This document shows, one piece after another, positions 25,201 to 49,364 of a stretch of 64,000 nt of DNA (within the stretch, counting starts at the first letter, position 1; every line of letters begins with the position of its first letter). The notes under the pieces are model-generated. The model made no database searches and was not told the origin of the DNA. It saw nothing but the letters and a program-made list of their open reading frames with translations. The position numbers and the translations under genes were made by a program. The stretch lies in NCBI RefSeq assembly GCF_024868665.1, contig NC_079898.1:17976403-18040402 (forward strand). The letters are read 5' to 3'. This DNA comes from Triplophysa rosa. Taxonomy: Eukaryota; Chordata; Actinopteri; Cypriniformes; Nemacheilidae.

Positions 25201-27011
25201 GTAGCGATCTGAAAGTGAACCATAATGGTGACATATGGAATGGCAGAAAATTCACAGACACAGTTACTGAGTGATATTCTATTTTGTCAATATACAGTAA
25301 ACTTAAATACAGAGCAAATATATTTAGCATTAAAATGCACCTGTCCTATATAACCATTCATGTTTATCTCCATGTATATGACCTAGCAAAGTCCATTTAC
25401 AAAGTGCAGTGGGATTTTCTAACCATGGTAAAGTAACCTCTGGAAGTTTACAGTATTAAAAATATTTGATTTTGGATATTGCTTAGTTGGGGACCTCCTT
25501 GCACAGATCCACAAATAAAAAAATAAATCTGTCAGATACAAACAGTAAACTTTTTGCATTGTTGTCATACCTCCATTTTTGCATTTGTCCACCTTGGCAC
25601 TTCAACAACCATGTGGACAATATTCTGCGAAGCAAATAAAAGAAAGAAAGGAGAAAATGTCTGTACTGTTTCTGAAACTGCACTGTAAAACTTCAATTTT
25701 CTTTTTATTATCATGTAAAAAGGATGACACTGACCAAGTTACAAAGGTAAGATAACAGACAAGTATAAAGTGTTTGAATGATGACACTGCATCCCTTCAC
25801 CTATTAAGTAAACCTGATAAAGGAACTGATAGAGATCATTCTAGATTATAAAACGACCATTTAGTGCCAAAGGATTCTCACAAGAGACATTTACATTGTC
25901 ATAACATATAAATCCTTTAAAAAATCCTTAGCTTCGTATACTGTGGTGGGCTATATGAGACCAGTTTTTACTGCACTTATGCTTTTTGTTGTCCTTATGT
26001 TGTTCCAATTGCTTCCATTGTTTACCTCATTTGTAAGTCACTTTGGATAAAAGCGTCTGCTAAATGACTAAATGTAAATGTAAACATAAGAATATTGGAT
26101 TTCAAGATACTTTACCTGAGATTCATCTGCATATATAGGTATGTCATGGAATGGTGAAATGTATTTTCCATCTGAGCTTTCTATACAAAAAGGAAAGTTT
26201 AAATTATATATCAACTTCTATTTACAATCACAGCTGTATGATTCAGGGAATGGTACATTTGATCACTTATAAATCCACATTGTGCACCTGATTTAACAAT
26301 CCAAACAATTCATGAACTGTGTGAACTTTTAAAACCTTTAATCCATCTGCTAAGGGTGGGACGTCTATTTCACAGGTGGCAACTAAACAAATATACAAAA
26401 CACGCCCCACTTCGAGATAAAATAGACTTTATTTTAGATAAAGCTAATTCAAAGACAAAATCTTAAAACAGAAAAGGCCATTCAAAATGATGCAATATGA
26501 TGAATGATGCAACGCGAACTCTCATGTGTATTTCACAGCCTCATTCACGCATTTATACAATTCTTACATGACACTGTTACACAGACTGATGAATATTGCA
26601 CTACGTGGTATTATTTAACATACACCTGACTATAACTTGCCACTTTCAGTCTGTACTGAAGCCGGTATAACAGGTTTAACGTGTAAGTTATCCCTATAAG
26701 TTAGAATGGCGTTTAATCAAATCCACCATTAATAGTCATAAATCTAAACACTTTAATATCATATTTCAACCTCATATCATAAAACCATTGAATTTACGGC
26801 TCATTTTGGTTAAGTTTTAGCTAATGAATGACGCAAGGAAAAACGACACGTGGGACTTGCGGCCCACCCCCTTTCATCTTCATTCAATAAACTACCCTCG
26901 CCATACAAACTTCTCATCATTAAATACTAAAGAACACCGTTAACACTTACTGAAATACACCCTGTAGCTTAAAGTGTTAGGGTTTCCTCTTTCTTCAATG
27001 GTGAAACTCAT
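22252..27011 (-). CDS. ppa1: Inorganic pyrophosphatase, cytosolic (PPA1)
   Basis: Family I soluble pyrophosphatase. It hydrolyses PPi to two phosphates in the cytosol with Mg2+ and so drives biosynthetic reactions forward. Coding exons on the minus strand: 27011-26951, 26180-26116, 25624-25571, 25208-25089, 24689-24603, 24481-24355, 24263-24136, 23970-23885, 22678-22603, 22401-22362, 22283-22252. They total 876 nt, 291 residues (human 289). Motifs: [32 protein letters not shown]; the family signature [13 protein letters not shown] with its metal-binding aspartates; [19 protein letters not shown]; and [20 protein letters not shown]. The C-terminus [10 protein letters not shown] resembles the human end and shows that the frame switches at the last 40-nt and 32-nt exons. 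It lacks an obvious mitochondrial presequence, which favours PPA1 over PPA2. The gene is head to head with eif4ebp2. Confidence 0.94.
23137..23508. mobile_element. Small TIR element in a ppa1 intron
   Basis: The left end ACCATAGAT and right end ATCTATGGT (23141-23504) are inverted, with a repeated TCAA flank on each side. Inside is a short ATG frame from 23270 ([14 protein letters not shown]) preceded by a GCCATCTTGGAACGG segment, which looks like a start exon. The superfamily is unknown to me and the boundaries are tentative. Confidence 0.4.
24895..25065 (-). mobile_element. LINE 3'-end fragment in a ppa1 intron
   Basis: Read on the minus strand, this ends in GCAATGACAATAAATTGAATC followed by repeated AATCT units. 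It is a typical non-LTR retrotransposon tail in fish. Only about 170 bp of 3' UTR remains. Confidence 0.6.
26000..26086 (+). mobile_element. LINE/SINE tail fragment (TTTGGATAAAAGCGTCTGC type)
   Basis: Contains GTCACTTTGGATAAAAGCG followed by TAAATGACTAAATGTAAATG units. The same tail ends the LINE fragment at 50640-51085. This is a very common fish L2-type 3' end shared with SINEs. 5' truncated. Confidence 0.7.
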
Positions 27012-27673
27012 GTTGCACGCTCAGTGATGTATTGATTCCGGGAGACTGTACAGCACCCTGCGACTTAGCTAGAGGAAATCAGGCATGCGCAGAAACTGTG
27101 TTGCGTATGTGTCAAGCGTTGTGAATCTATTAGATATCTAAGCTATTATTCTCTTTTTGACAAACAACAAATTGGTGTATTATCACTTATAATACTCTTG
27201 CAGTAATATTACGCATTTTAATAAAGCATACACCAAAATTGTATTTATCATGTGGTGTGTTTTGTAGTTTGTAGCTCATTTATCTGTTTGCCAAGTCAAC
27301 AAGTGCGCTAAGATTTATCTCAAAGTTGTATTAATAAAAGTATGTATTATTATTGTGTTAGATTAAATGATTAAACTTGATTTTCTTACACTTGTTGACA
27401 CAGCAGAACTACTGTAAACATTAGAATGTCATTGGTGATGCGCATGTGGGATGGGAGTTTACGTGACGCGATCCCCCGTTGACGTCATATCCGCCCAGCG
27501 CTCTTCGCTTCCTGCCTGGCGGAGGGAGGGGTTGGTGCTGACGGCTGGGAGGACGAGCTGAACGTTAAGAAAGCCTTGGAAAGCGATAAAAAGAGAGAGT
27601 AAAGGGCCCGAGGTGTCACCTTCCATAGATATAACTTATCGCTCGACTCTGATTAGCACCCGAAGCACGAGCA
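27012..27673. promoter_or_regulatory. Divergent ppa1/eif4ebp2 promoter region
   Basis: The start codons of ppa1 (27011, minus) and eif4ebp2 (27674, plus) are 662 bp apart, head to head. The middle is AT-rich. The eif4ebp2-proximal part (27440-27600) is GC-richer and holds the CRE at 27480 with GC-box-like GGGAGGGG. No TATA box is obvious for either gene. Both transcription starts presumably lie here. Confidence 0.7.
27480..27487. promoter_or_regulatory. Full cAMP-response element palindrome
   Basis: A perfect TGACGTCA about 190 bp upstream of the eif4ebp2 ATG and 470 bp upstream of the ppa1 ATG. This is the canonical CREB/ATF binding site. Its activity is inferred from position only. Confidence 0.55.
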
Positions 27674-28816
27674 ATGTCGTCCAGCCGTCAGTTTAGTGAA
27701 AGCAGGTCCATCCCGACCAGGACGGTGCTGATCAACGACTCAACGCAGCTACCTCACGACTATTGCACCACACCAGGGGGCACTTTATTCTCAACCACCC
27801 CGGGAGGTAATGCCCGCCTGAGACTGATATCTGGTTGTAATTTGAATGGTGATGACAGTCTAAAGTTAGATGGTGGCCTATGTTGGCCAGGAAGCCTTGA
27901 CCACATATAGACAGTAGACAGCATTTTTGAGCATTGAAGTCAATGTTGTCTGGTTGGCATGTTGTAGCTTGTGTAAGGACAAAAAGGTAAAGGTGTTAGG
28001 AGGTTTAAATAGATGGTGCCCAAAATATCCAGGAAGGTTGCTTGCTAGGATTTGAGACGGCCATGTAACTTAGTTCAAAACAAAAACAGCAGCGACGAGC
28101 GCGCCTGTGATTGGTCTGCGGTGACTGATTGACAGAATAGAGCAGAACAAAGGAATGCATTAGTTTAATGCATCCAGAAGAAGGGTAAAAATAATAGCCA
28201 TTGTTATGCTTTTTGTTTGTGCTGAACAGAATGGTTTTGTATTGATTAAATAATTTATTGTTTGTTGTGACCAGTCATACTAAATTAGTCATGAATTCCA
28301 TTGTTGTAGGCTTGACTTATGTCACAAGCTGGTATTTGTCATTAGTATTGTATCAAATTGTTCATAAAAGTATGCCATCCTGACAGTTGTGATGCCAATG
28401 CAGGTACCCGAATCATCTACGATCGTAAATTCCTGTTAGACCGGCGTAACTCACCCATTGCCCAGACCCCACCAGCACACCTGCCGGTTATCCCAGGAGT
28501 GACGAGCAAAAACATCCTGAATGAAAACAAGAAGACTGAAGCTAAAAACATCAAAAATCATGATGCCAAACCAGGGCAAGGTTAGTCTAAAATTGATCTA
28601 ACTGGAACTGTTTCTACGTGCACCATCCTGCTTTGAAATCTGTCATCTTTTTTACACAAACAGTTAAATTAAGGGGTCAGGTTTAGACTAGAAATTAATA
28701 TACAGTATAGAGTATAATTGTTATGACATTGTGACTCTCTTTAGTTTGCTAATGGTTGTGCATTTTGCATATAATTTTTCACAGGTGACGATGCTCAGTT
28801 TGAGATGGACATCTAA
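27674..28816 (+). CDS. eif4ebp2: Eukaryotic translation initiation factor 4E-binding protein 2
   Basis: Small, largely disordered cytosolic repressor of cap-dependent translation. Unphosphorylated protein binds eIF4E and blocks eIF4G; mTORC1 phosphorylation releases it. Exons: 27674-27806, 28404-28580, 28785-28816, in phase, 113 residues (human 4E-BP2 120). Visible motifs: phosphorylation sites in [20 protein letters not shown]; the canonical eIF4E-binding helix [13 protein letters not shown] (YxxxxLL core); a second-site region with IPGV; and the C-terminal TOS motif FEMDI for raptor binding. The start [10 protein letters not shown] and the spacer after IPGVTS fit 4E-BP2 better than 4E-BP1 or 4E-BP3. 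The three-exon structure is that of the family. Divergent from ppa1. Confidence 0.96.
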
Positions 28817-31560
28817 AGAAGAGAAACCAACATGAAGAATGATTATTTACCTGGTACCTGTGTGCCAGTGGCTTGGCTTGTAGAAACCAATGTTGTGAGC
28901 CCTCTCCTTTAGCTCTCTCTAGCTGCGGGGTGCTGTATAATCATGCGGATAAATGACTAATGTTTGCCCAGTGGGGCTTCTGGAGCCCTGAAAGTTAACC
29001 TATGAGCCTGCTCTGTTTAAGTTTCAGGGTTACCCTCAGCTGTACTTGCTTATGTCACAGAGCAAGAAAAAAATACTGTATTTTTAGTGCCCGGTCTTAC
29101 CAATTTACTGTAATACAATCATAAACAAATCCGCCATCAGAGATTTGCTGCTGAATCTCTGATGCACTGCTGATAGTTGTTTTCAAAGTACACTGTTACA
29201 GTGGATACCTTTTAAAGGCACTTACTGCAGTCTACTTTGTTCACAAGTAAACTCACAGTCAAGTCGAAAAAAGCTATCAATATGTACATGCTCTCCCAAA
29301 TTTAATATTTGTTATCTTTCCCTTTTCAAAGTGGTCCTTTGATTTTTCTTTTAAAGGGATAGTTCACCCAAAAATGAACATTTTGTCATCATTCACTCAC
29401 CCTCTTGTTACAAACCAGTATAAATGTCTTTGTTCTGCTAAACACAAAGGGAGATATTTGTAAGAATGTCAGTGACCAAACAGATCTCATTCCCCATTTA
29501 CTGCCATAGTAGGGAAAATAATTACTATGGGAGTCAATGGGGTATGAGATCTGTTTGGTTACTGACATTCTTACTAATATCTTTCCTTGTGTCTAGCAGA
29601 ACAGAAAAATTTACACAGGTTTGGAACAACCTAAGGGTGAGTAAATGATGACAGAATTTTCATTTTTGGGTGAACTGTCCCTTTAATGCTAATAAGGAAC
29701 AGCAGGATTATCATCATAGTTTTTGATTAAAGTTGAAATCAGTTCCATATTCATTCCAAGTTTTGTATCATTTACACATCTGTATACTTTTTACTTTATT
29801 TTGGGATTTCAAGGTTTTCAGGTATTTGTTAAGTTCATAAGAACAAGTTCATAGTTGTCGTACCACAGACCATAAACAATCATTTGAATCATGATGCCAA
29901 ACAAATACACATACTTTTTAGGTTTATGCAGAACTTCCCTTATAATGACTATTTCAGTCAACTGAAATATCAACTTTAAACTTGAAATATCTTTCATCCT
30001 TTCTTACATTAAAGGTTAGGGTTGAAAACATTGTGTAACAACTTGAACGTTGAGACTGTTACTTTTGGTCAGAGAACGGTTGCGAAGTTCAGACTGGTAA
30101 CAGTACGGTTTATTTCTAGCTTGCGTTGCGAGTTAGTTCAGGTAATACTTGAAGCATCAACATCAGCTTTGTAGTCACTGTATGTGATAAACACTTCTGG
30201 TCAAAGGTAGACAATACCCAGTGCTGTTGGACTGGATAAGGATTTCACATAGTTAAGAAAACATTACAACTAATAGAGCTGGTCTCAGGAAGTACTTGTG
30301 CTTTTTACCTCTCAAGTACACATCTTACTGCCCCTTTCATGGGAGTAATAACAGTGAATATTTAACATTAATATCAGCTGTGACATCTGCTGTCACTTGA
30401 CAATTACTACAATTCTTACAAACCTTGATAATCAAAACAAAGGTAGAAGAGCACTGAAGTAATGTTTGGTCATTTTGTCTATTTCACAACTACAGAATGT
30501 GAAAGTTCAAAAGATGGATAGTTTTATAGTGACCAGACATTCATATTTTGATTCACATCAACAAATCTTGAAAACTTGAATTGAATCTGATGCTCTTCTA
30601 TGCATGTTGTTTTGATCTGCTCTTTATTTCACATGTCAGTATCCTTCGAACATTACGGAGTTCACTTATTTTTCGGGATGCCAAATCTTGTGGAAGAAGC
30701 TTTGATTAATATTGAAAGATAATTAAACAAAGAGATTATTCAAACAAAGTGGCTTAAAAGAGGATACAACTTATTCTCATGACTTTCTGTGTTTTAGTTA
30801 TTCTTTGGAGCAGAGAAAGATTGACTTTCTCTCAAAACAATCTCTTGTGCTTCGCCTCTGTATCCATGCCTTACTTTACTAAGCTGAGCAGCTATGTCAA
30901 ATGCAGTTCCCTTGCATACCTTAAAACGGGAATAATTCCATTCCATTTGATTTCTTTTTATTCTTCCCTGTTAAGTTGAGAATAAGATCAAGATAAGTTT
31001 TACTAGAAAACATTTATATTTTTGGAAACATGTTTAATATCTTTTACTTTCTTACAGAGATGGAAAGATTTGGACTTACATCAATGTAATGTTTGTAATA
31101 CAAGTAATGGGTTGGTTGAATTAAAAAATGGTTAGGTTTCACTTTGATTGGTTGCATTTAAACTTTCTATTAAATATTTCATACTGGTGAATTGAATTTA
31201 AATCCTTAATATACCACTCTAAACCCTTTCAGCTTTTGGTAAGTTGCATTTAAGTAATAAAGATTTAAAGTGAATTTATATTTACTGCCCTTCTGTAATA
31301 GATTTGAGTTGTCAAATCCCCACTCTGAAATATGAACGTTTAGATTTTAAAAAATATCACCGCTTACCTTTGCTTTATACATTCCCTGAGTCTTTGTAAG
31401 TATCAGAAATGCATTTAGCTCTATAAAAGGGGATTTTTGGATGGGGGTGTTTTAATGTGGCAGAAATGTAAAAGTATATTTTCTTTCTCTGAGACCCTGT
31501 TCTGTTTAATTTGAATAAAATGCCAATGCCAGTGTACACTGTTACAGCAAGATCAATAAA
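28817..31560 (+). other. eif4ebp2 3' UTR
   Basis: About 2.7 kb of non-coding sequence. AATAAA signals occur near 31514 and at 31555-31560, the second in a strong setting (GATCAATAAAAAATTAATTG). A long 3' UTR is known for 4E-BP2 in mammals. It includes the MITE at 29351-29686. Confidence 0.6.
29351..29686. mobile_element. TTAA-ended MITE in the eif4ebp2 3' UTR
   Basis: The left end TTAAAGGGATAGTTCACCC pairs with the right end GGGTGAACTGTCCCTTTAA. Further inside, ATCTCATTCCCCATT pairs with AATGGGGTATGAGAT, so most of the 336 bp can fold into one long hairpin. Same family as the element at 6759-7287. Confidence 0.82.
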
Positions 31561-32285
31561 AAATTAATTGATAATAACTGTCTTTGTTTATTATGTTTTC
31601 TGACAAGTGCTTTTGCCCTGTGCTGGAATATCATGTCTATACATGAATGAAATACTAGATTTGGCCACTAGGAGGAGCACTGCAGTAAAGTACAAGATGG
31701 AGAAAAAGTTAGTCGAGATGTTTAAAAATATATATTTATATACGTGTATATGCATACACAAAAATATGTACATGTAATACAAAGTGTTTGCTTTACCACA
31801 GTAATTTCCATAGATTATTTAAAAAAAATTAAATTCAATCAAAAACATTAGTCACATTGACTTGACCATTAAACAACACAAGGCTATTCATGCAAGCCTT
31901 ATTAAAATTGTTATTAATAAATTTATCGACCCCATCAACTTAGACTTTTGTATCTCTTTTGGTGGAAAGAACCACTTCAGGTATTTTAACAGACGGCTTC
32001 TTCAAGGATATGCAGTCTATGCACCCTCCATACATAATATGAGATTTACAGTAATGTGTGTTCTTAGGTGTCTGTTTCTGAGAGAGCGAGCGACACATCC
32101 TAACTATTTTTTTACAGTAAAGTAGTCGTAGTAGTACACCTGCATATCCGCAGAGCCATTTACTTGGTGGTGAAAGTAATCAGAGATACTCTTATTATGG
32201 AGATGGAAGGGTCTGTAATACTTTAAATACTACAACATTAAACATTACAACACACTTTAAATATCGTCAACTACTATTAGATTAT

Positions 32286-32605
32286 TAATGATAATTGTAA
32301 ACCTATTATCTACCTTTTTTACTATGTTTATTTTCTTTTTTAGTTATCCTAGTTGTGCAAACACTGTCGAGCTTGTAGAGATGCTGCAGTTTTGCCAGAG
32401 GGGAACTGGTTGGGCCTGGGTTCTCCCGAGGTTTTTTTTCTCCCTTGGAGTTTTGTGTTTCTCGCCACCGTTTGCGCATAACGTCACTGTTTTGCCTGAC
32501 CGGGGGCTGCTGACATCAGCTTTAGAATTTAAAGTTTCCGTATTTATTAATATAACTTTAAAATGTACCATTCTGCTTAAGTTATTTATTATTACATACA
32601 AGAAT
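32286..32605 (+). mobile_element. L2-type LINE 3' UTR fragment
   Basis: Closely matches the 3' UTR of the LINE at 53890-55605. Shared segments include TTAGATTATTAATGATAAT, CCAGAGGGGAACTGG, GGGCCTGGGTTCTCC and CTCGCCACCGTTTGC. No coding part remains. Confidence 0.75.
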
Positions 32606-33099
32606 TTATAGTCCGTACAATATTTGACCTGTGTTTCTGGACTTCCGCTCGCTCGCTTGATCGGTCAAACGTGCCTGCTGGTAGTCACCTGGTCACTAAA
32701 GCCTGGCTCAGTCAAAAATCAATAGAAATTAAAAATAAATAAATGAAAACAGCTTTTACGGCAATCGGCTGTATTAAATAAAGTGAGCATATGAGAGTAG
32801 GCTACCAACATATAGACGAAATGCGCATTCGACGTGGTGATGACGTCACCTGTTTTTGACTTTCGATTACTTCGATTAATTTGCATTTTAAGTAGTCAAG
32901 TGACAACAGTGAACGTACATTAGCCTACATGACACTTTACTAGCAGCACCGCCAAAGTTTACAGGTGAGTTCATGCCATGGTAAGTTTATGAATTCAAGC
33001 CCCGCCTCCTCCATGGCTCGTGCTGCTGTAAACTGTCTCACAAGCTCAGCTGGACGATGTTTCTGGACCCACATTCATTGGTACATAATTGACTGACAG

Positions 33100-34452
33100 C
33101 AGGGGCGTAAATCCCGGGGGGACGGAGGGGACACGTCCCCCTCCATCAGAGGGTTGTCTCCCCCTCCATCAGAGGGTTGTCCCCCAAAATAATTAAAAAT
33201 CGCACTGTCTGTTCTGCTAAATATATTTAAAAATACCTAAACTAATTGTGTAATTAGAAAAAAATACAAACGCAAAAAAATGCGTTTTAAGTTTAGAAAC
33301 AGTTGAGTTCCCCCTCCCCTGCCTCACAGTGGTTTGGCCCACTGCCTGCTTTCCCAGTTCATCTCACCTTCATCTTACCTACCTAGTAAGGTATGTGGCC
33401 CAGTTCAGCAGTGGTTGTTGAACTCCAGTAAGAAGGCCATTTTATTCACGTTAAATGGAGTGATTCTCTTTATGCTGATTCATTAATAAATTAGTTGTGG
33501 CATAAAAAGCTGATTACTGATGTATTTTTCCATGAATCTGTTATGTTAGCGATTGAAACGTTACTTAGCTAGTTAACGTTAGCTTGTTTACAATAGCTTG
33601 TTGCATAGTGCGTCACACACTGCAACTAATGGCTGGATACACTACAAGACTTTTGCCCAGATTTTTGCCCAGATTTTCAGTCCGGAGTTGTTGCAGAAAG
33701 TCTGTGCCAGTCTGCAGATTTGATCATGTATTGTTTTTTATGCAAACGTTCAAAAGGTCTGCAAGTGTATGATGTCTAGTTTTTTTTAAATCTGTTCAGA
33801 TTTTAAAAGTCTTGTAGTGTATTCCAGCCTTAACACGCTGAAGCCGTTTCCCATGCATTGTTTTATTTGTGGCGACCTGGCATAATGTTAACATTAACGG
33901 CCACAATTAGCCACCACCGATCCTTGCCATTCAGGTCCCGTGTCACACACAGTCGCGCACATACCGGTGACAATTTAGTGACTTTGGCACTATTTTTTAG
34001 CGAATTTCAGACCCCTTTTGTTCACAAAAGGTGCACAGCTTTCATTCGGTTGGAAAAGCTCCTTTTCTCAGCATCTATTTTGTGCAGTGTGTGCGCGGCG
34101 GATAAGCTAAACATTAATGTTTAAGTGTTTAAAAAGTGACTCATTGTTAACATGTAGTATCATGGGTAGTGTGTTTTTATACTTGTTTCCTGTCTTGACA
34201 ACAGAGACAATTTTTTTTTTAATGGAAACCGCTTTCTTAGGTGTTCACTTGTATTACAGTACGTGCCAGTTCAGTTCAGTTATAATATGACTGCAAGTCT
34301 GCATGATAAACCATGAACCTAACGCATATTGTCGCTTTGTGTCATAGTGAGTACAATTTTGATGGTATTATTTGTGTTCCCTTCAAAAATTGCTCTTGAG
34401 AAATTTTATGTTTATTGTCCCCCCCCACTGTTAAATGAGATTTACGCCCCTG
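33100..34452. mobile_element. hAT-type DNA transposon, 1.35 kb, non-autonomous
   Basis: Ends CAGGGGCGTAAATC and GATTTACGCCCCTG. Perfect 8-bp target duplication ACTGACAG at 33092-33099 and 34453-34460. Near the left end is a direct duplication of a 23-bp unit containing CCTCCATCAGAGGG (33136-33182). I find no hAT transposase motif in any frame. Confidence 0.88.
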
Positions 34453-36806
34453 ACTGACAGGACTCAAGATAAGTGTGACATGGTCTTTATGTTTAGCTAT
34501 TTCTCACAACTCATCATCAGAGTCTTGAAAGGAGTCTGAGAGAGCGGGTACGACCAGGTGAGGAAAATGTTGAATAATATTTACTTTCCCTATCACCTTA
34601 CCTTGACGTCATGCTTCAGACTTAAGTTTGCACTTTTAAGGTTTTTTTTATTATTATTTAAACAGTTAAGTCTAGCCTATTTTATTCTGTAAAATGTTGA
34701 AACAAAAAAAATGTGTTCATTGTTAAAACAATTATGTTAAAATAGCTGTACCATTGTTGTTTTTGGTGGTCACAGCCAGGGTAGAATGTTTAGGCGAAAC
34801 TGTCCATTATGTTGTTGATGTTCTGTCTTTATGTTCTCTGACCCCTAGAAGTCAACAAAGGTTGTCAGGTTTTGTGGACTGATACATAAAACATAACAAA
34901 TTTTAAATCAATACTCTCTGCTTCTTCTAAATAACATCATTTTATTTTGTAATTCTCTTCTTAATCTATGATTGAAGCACATACTTCAAAATAATATGTC
35001 TGGTTGATTCTATATTACACACGAATTAGACAAATGTAGATCTTTTTCTTCAGTTGTATATGGTAAACCCCGATATGGCAGAGAAAGTCAAAAACAGAAC
35101 ATAATGTAACAATGTTTGTAAATGTTATAAATTAAAGTTTTAAACTATTTTATTGGAGGTTGCAGGTTGCTGAGAATCTCAGTGGTACAAGAGGAACACT
35201 ACAATGTCAAGTGTCAAAAACAGTGGTCAAGAAGAACACATATAAGGTTGTCAACCCCTGTTAGATTGCTTTCTGTGCTTTCAATGCTGTGAAGGTGTTC
35301 TAAATGAGGGGAAAATGGGGCCAAGTCTAAGTCAAATATCAAAGTTTGTGAAGTGTGTGTTATGGTGAATTGTTACACAGCCATGTATTATTGTACTTCT
35401 ATTGTTGATGTAAAGCGCAGCGTGCCAACTGTGGTGTTGTTTGAGCTACTTATATAACATTTCAAGGACACATAAATATGCACAAATGAATGATAAGAAA
35501 CATTGCAATATTTCATAAAAAATATAAGGATTACGAGTTTTGTTTTAATGGTGACTTTAAACTTAATTTATGGAAGGACAATCACATGTCAGTCACTCCA
35601 GAATCACTGCAGCTCGATATATGTGCACTGATCTGTGTAGCTTTCACGGATACATCCCAGGGCCTTTCCCATCCATATTTAGAGATTCTTTTGTTGTTTT
35701 TTGTTCCGGGACTGTGATACTCAGACCCAACTGGAATTTAAATCAAGTCCCTGAATAGGGAAGCATTGCTCTTGGTGCCAGGGTCCCAGTAATGCGAACT
35801 TTCAATAGACCAGACAGTTGTATAAACACATGACAAGAATGTCATAATGACATTCACAGACCTTTCATATATTTCCCAGCGATATCTCTCTGGCACAGAT
35901 CTGATAATCTCATGAAATAGAAAAAAAACAGACTGTTTTTTTACTTCTTAATCTCTGTAATCCAGAGCTATCCTGGAGATTTGTTTTTACATTATGATCA
36001 TCACATACTTGAGGTGGATTTCTGTAGATGCTAAAAAGGCTTCACTAATGTTTCGTCTTGTGCTCTGTTTCCTCCGATGTTTGGTTTTCTGTAATGTCTG
36101 TGTTATGGCCTAAGAGAACTTTGCTTGGGCTGTTCCTGTGAATGTCTGGAGCCGCCCACACTGCCGTCTGGTTGCCAGATGTATTTCTCTTTGCCCCCCT
36201 AAGGGTTAGAACCGTTATCCTGTCACTCTAAGAAGGAAACCAGAGAGACATTGAGCGAGACTGAGCAGAAAAGAGAATTTGACAACAGGATAACTTCGGT
36301 GGTAGGAAATCGTAGTTGAGCTGGAACAAAAGGCTTTTTATGTTTTAGGGATACTGCTGGCAACAGAAGAGCAAGTTGGTTTTGACTGGAATTACAGATA
36401 AAGAGCCCTGAACTTTCTGAAGCTGAGATGCAAAAACCCAAGGATGTCAGCACACGCGGCACATACGTGAGACCGTAAGCAGTTTGTTTAATGGTCAAAC
36501 AGCAGAGATGCTGTACATGTGTATTTTGGACGTAATTTTGGGGTATAGATAACATGTTTTCAAAGAGAGAAAATTCCAACCACTCGTTTGTTTGTTAGTG
36601 TTTTATAACCAATTTTGTTGTGTGTTGCTGCATGTGTTGATGTTTAAGAAAAAGGAAATTGAATCGTTGTGGTCTCACCACTCAACAGAAAGCACATCTG
36701 TATCTTTTCATCAAAGCCATTTGGGAAATAACCCAATGAAAAGCAACTAACATTTCTGGAGTTTACTATAATCACAATAGAGATTCATTACAGCTCTGTG
36801 CAGATT

Positions 36807-48526
<11,720 letters not shown>

Positions 48527-49364
48527 AAAGACACAGTGGGCCACGCTAACTACATATTGAGTCACATTTCTTACATAATTTTTTCCAATAAGCATTTTCA
48601 TTCTATTTTTTACTGTGTTGATGGATTTGTTTGCTGTCAAAATAGAGAAGCACAACCTAATACATAAAGAAGTCTCTGCAAAATAAATTTACATCTGATC
48701 TACTGTTGCTGATTCAGTGAAAAGTCATGTGCCTTGGAGAAGCTGTACCTCATATACATCATAATGCACCGTCTGCAACATCCTAGTGTTCTTTATTTGT
48801 TCAGAACCCTTGTGTTATGTTTGTTGGCAATATTGTAGCACATCTGACTGAGGCTGACGGTTTCAAGCCAAACGTAAAAATTCACAGCAGCTTCAATTTA
48901 TATTCTAAGGTTATTTTAAACTTTTAAATGGTCAAATATTTATTTATTTATTGCTAGCATTCCATAAACTGGAGGGCACCAACAATTTCCTACAGTCTCT
49001 GCTACATCTTACATCAGCCCTATGCATTTTGGGGTTTGGTTGTCAACCAGTGAAAGTTGATGTGAAATTAATTCCCTGAAAATGTTAATGTTGTTAAAAT
49101 AAGCTCCACTATCTACTATGGACACTTTAAATGACTAGGGTGCAGTGTTACTTGTGTCTATGTATGTCATAACACAGAAGGAAACATAAAAGTTTTATTG
49201 ACAGGGGTTGTCAGAATAGGCACCAAAGCTATTGGAGTTCTTCCCATTGTCAAGATAAGCATCAATGCTGTATGTTTCATATTTCCTGTTCTGTTTATTT
49301 GCAGGTTACAAATAATCACAGGGTACAGTTATTTTCTTGGTGCTCCATGAACTATTATAATAAA
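48527..49364 (+). other. pald1 3' UTR (probable)
   Basis: Non-coding sequence after the pald1 stop codon. AATAAA occurs at 48682-48687 (short form) and 49359-49364 (long form). Which is used cannot be told from sequence. Confidence 0.5.

Larger units (their letters stand above)
31561..36793. other. Intergenic region between eif4ebp2 and pald1
   Basis: Outside the L2 fragment (32286-32605) and the hAT element (33100-34452) I recognise no coding sequence. The last kilobase should hold the pald1 promoter and any 5' noncoding exon, which I cannot place. Short open frames here look random. Confidence 0.6.
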
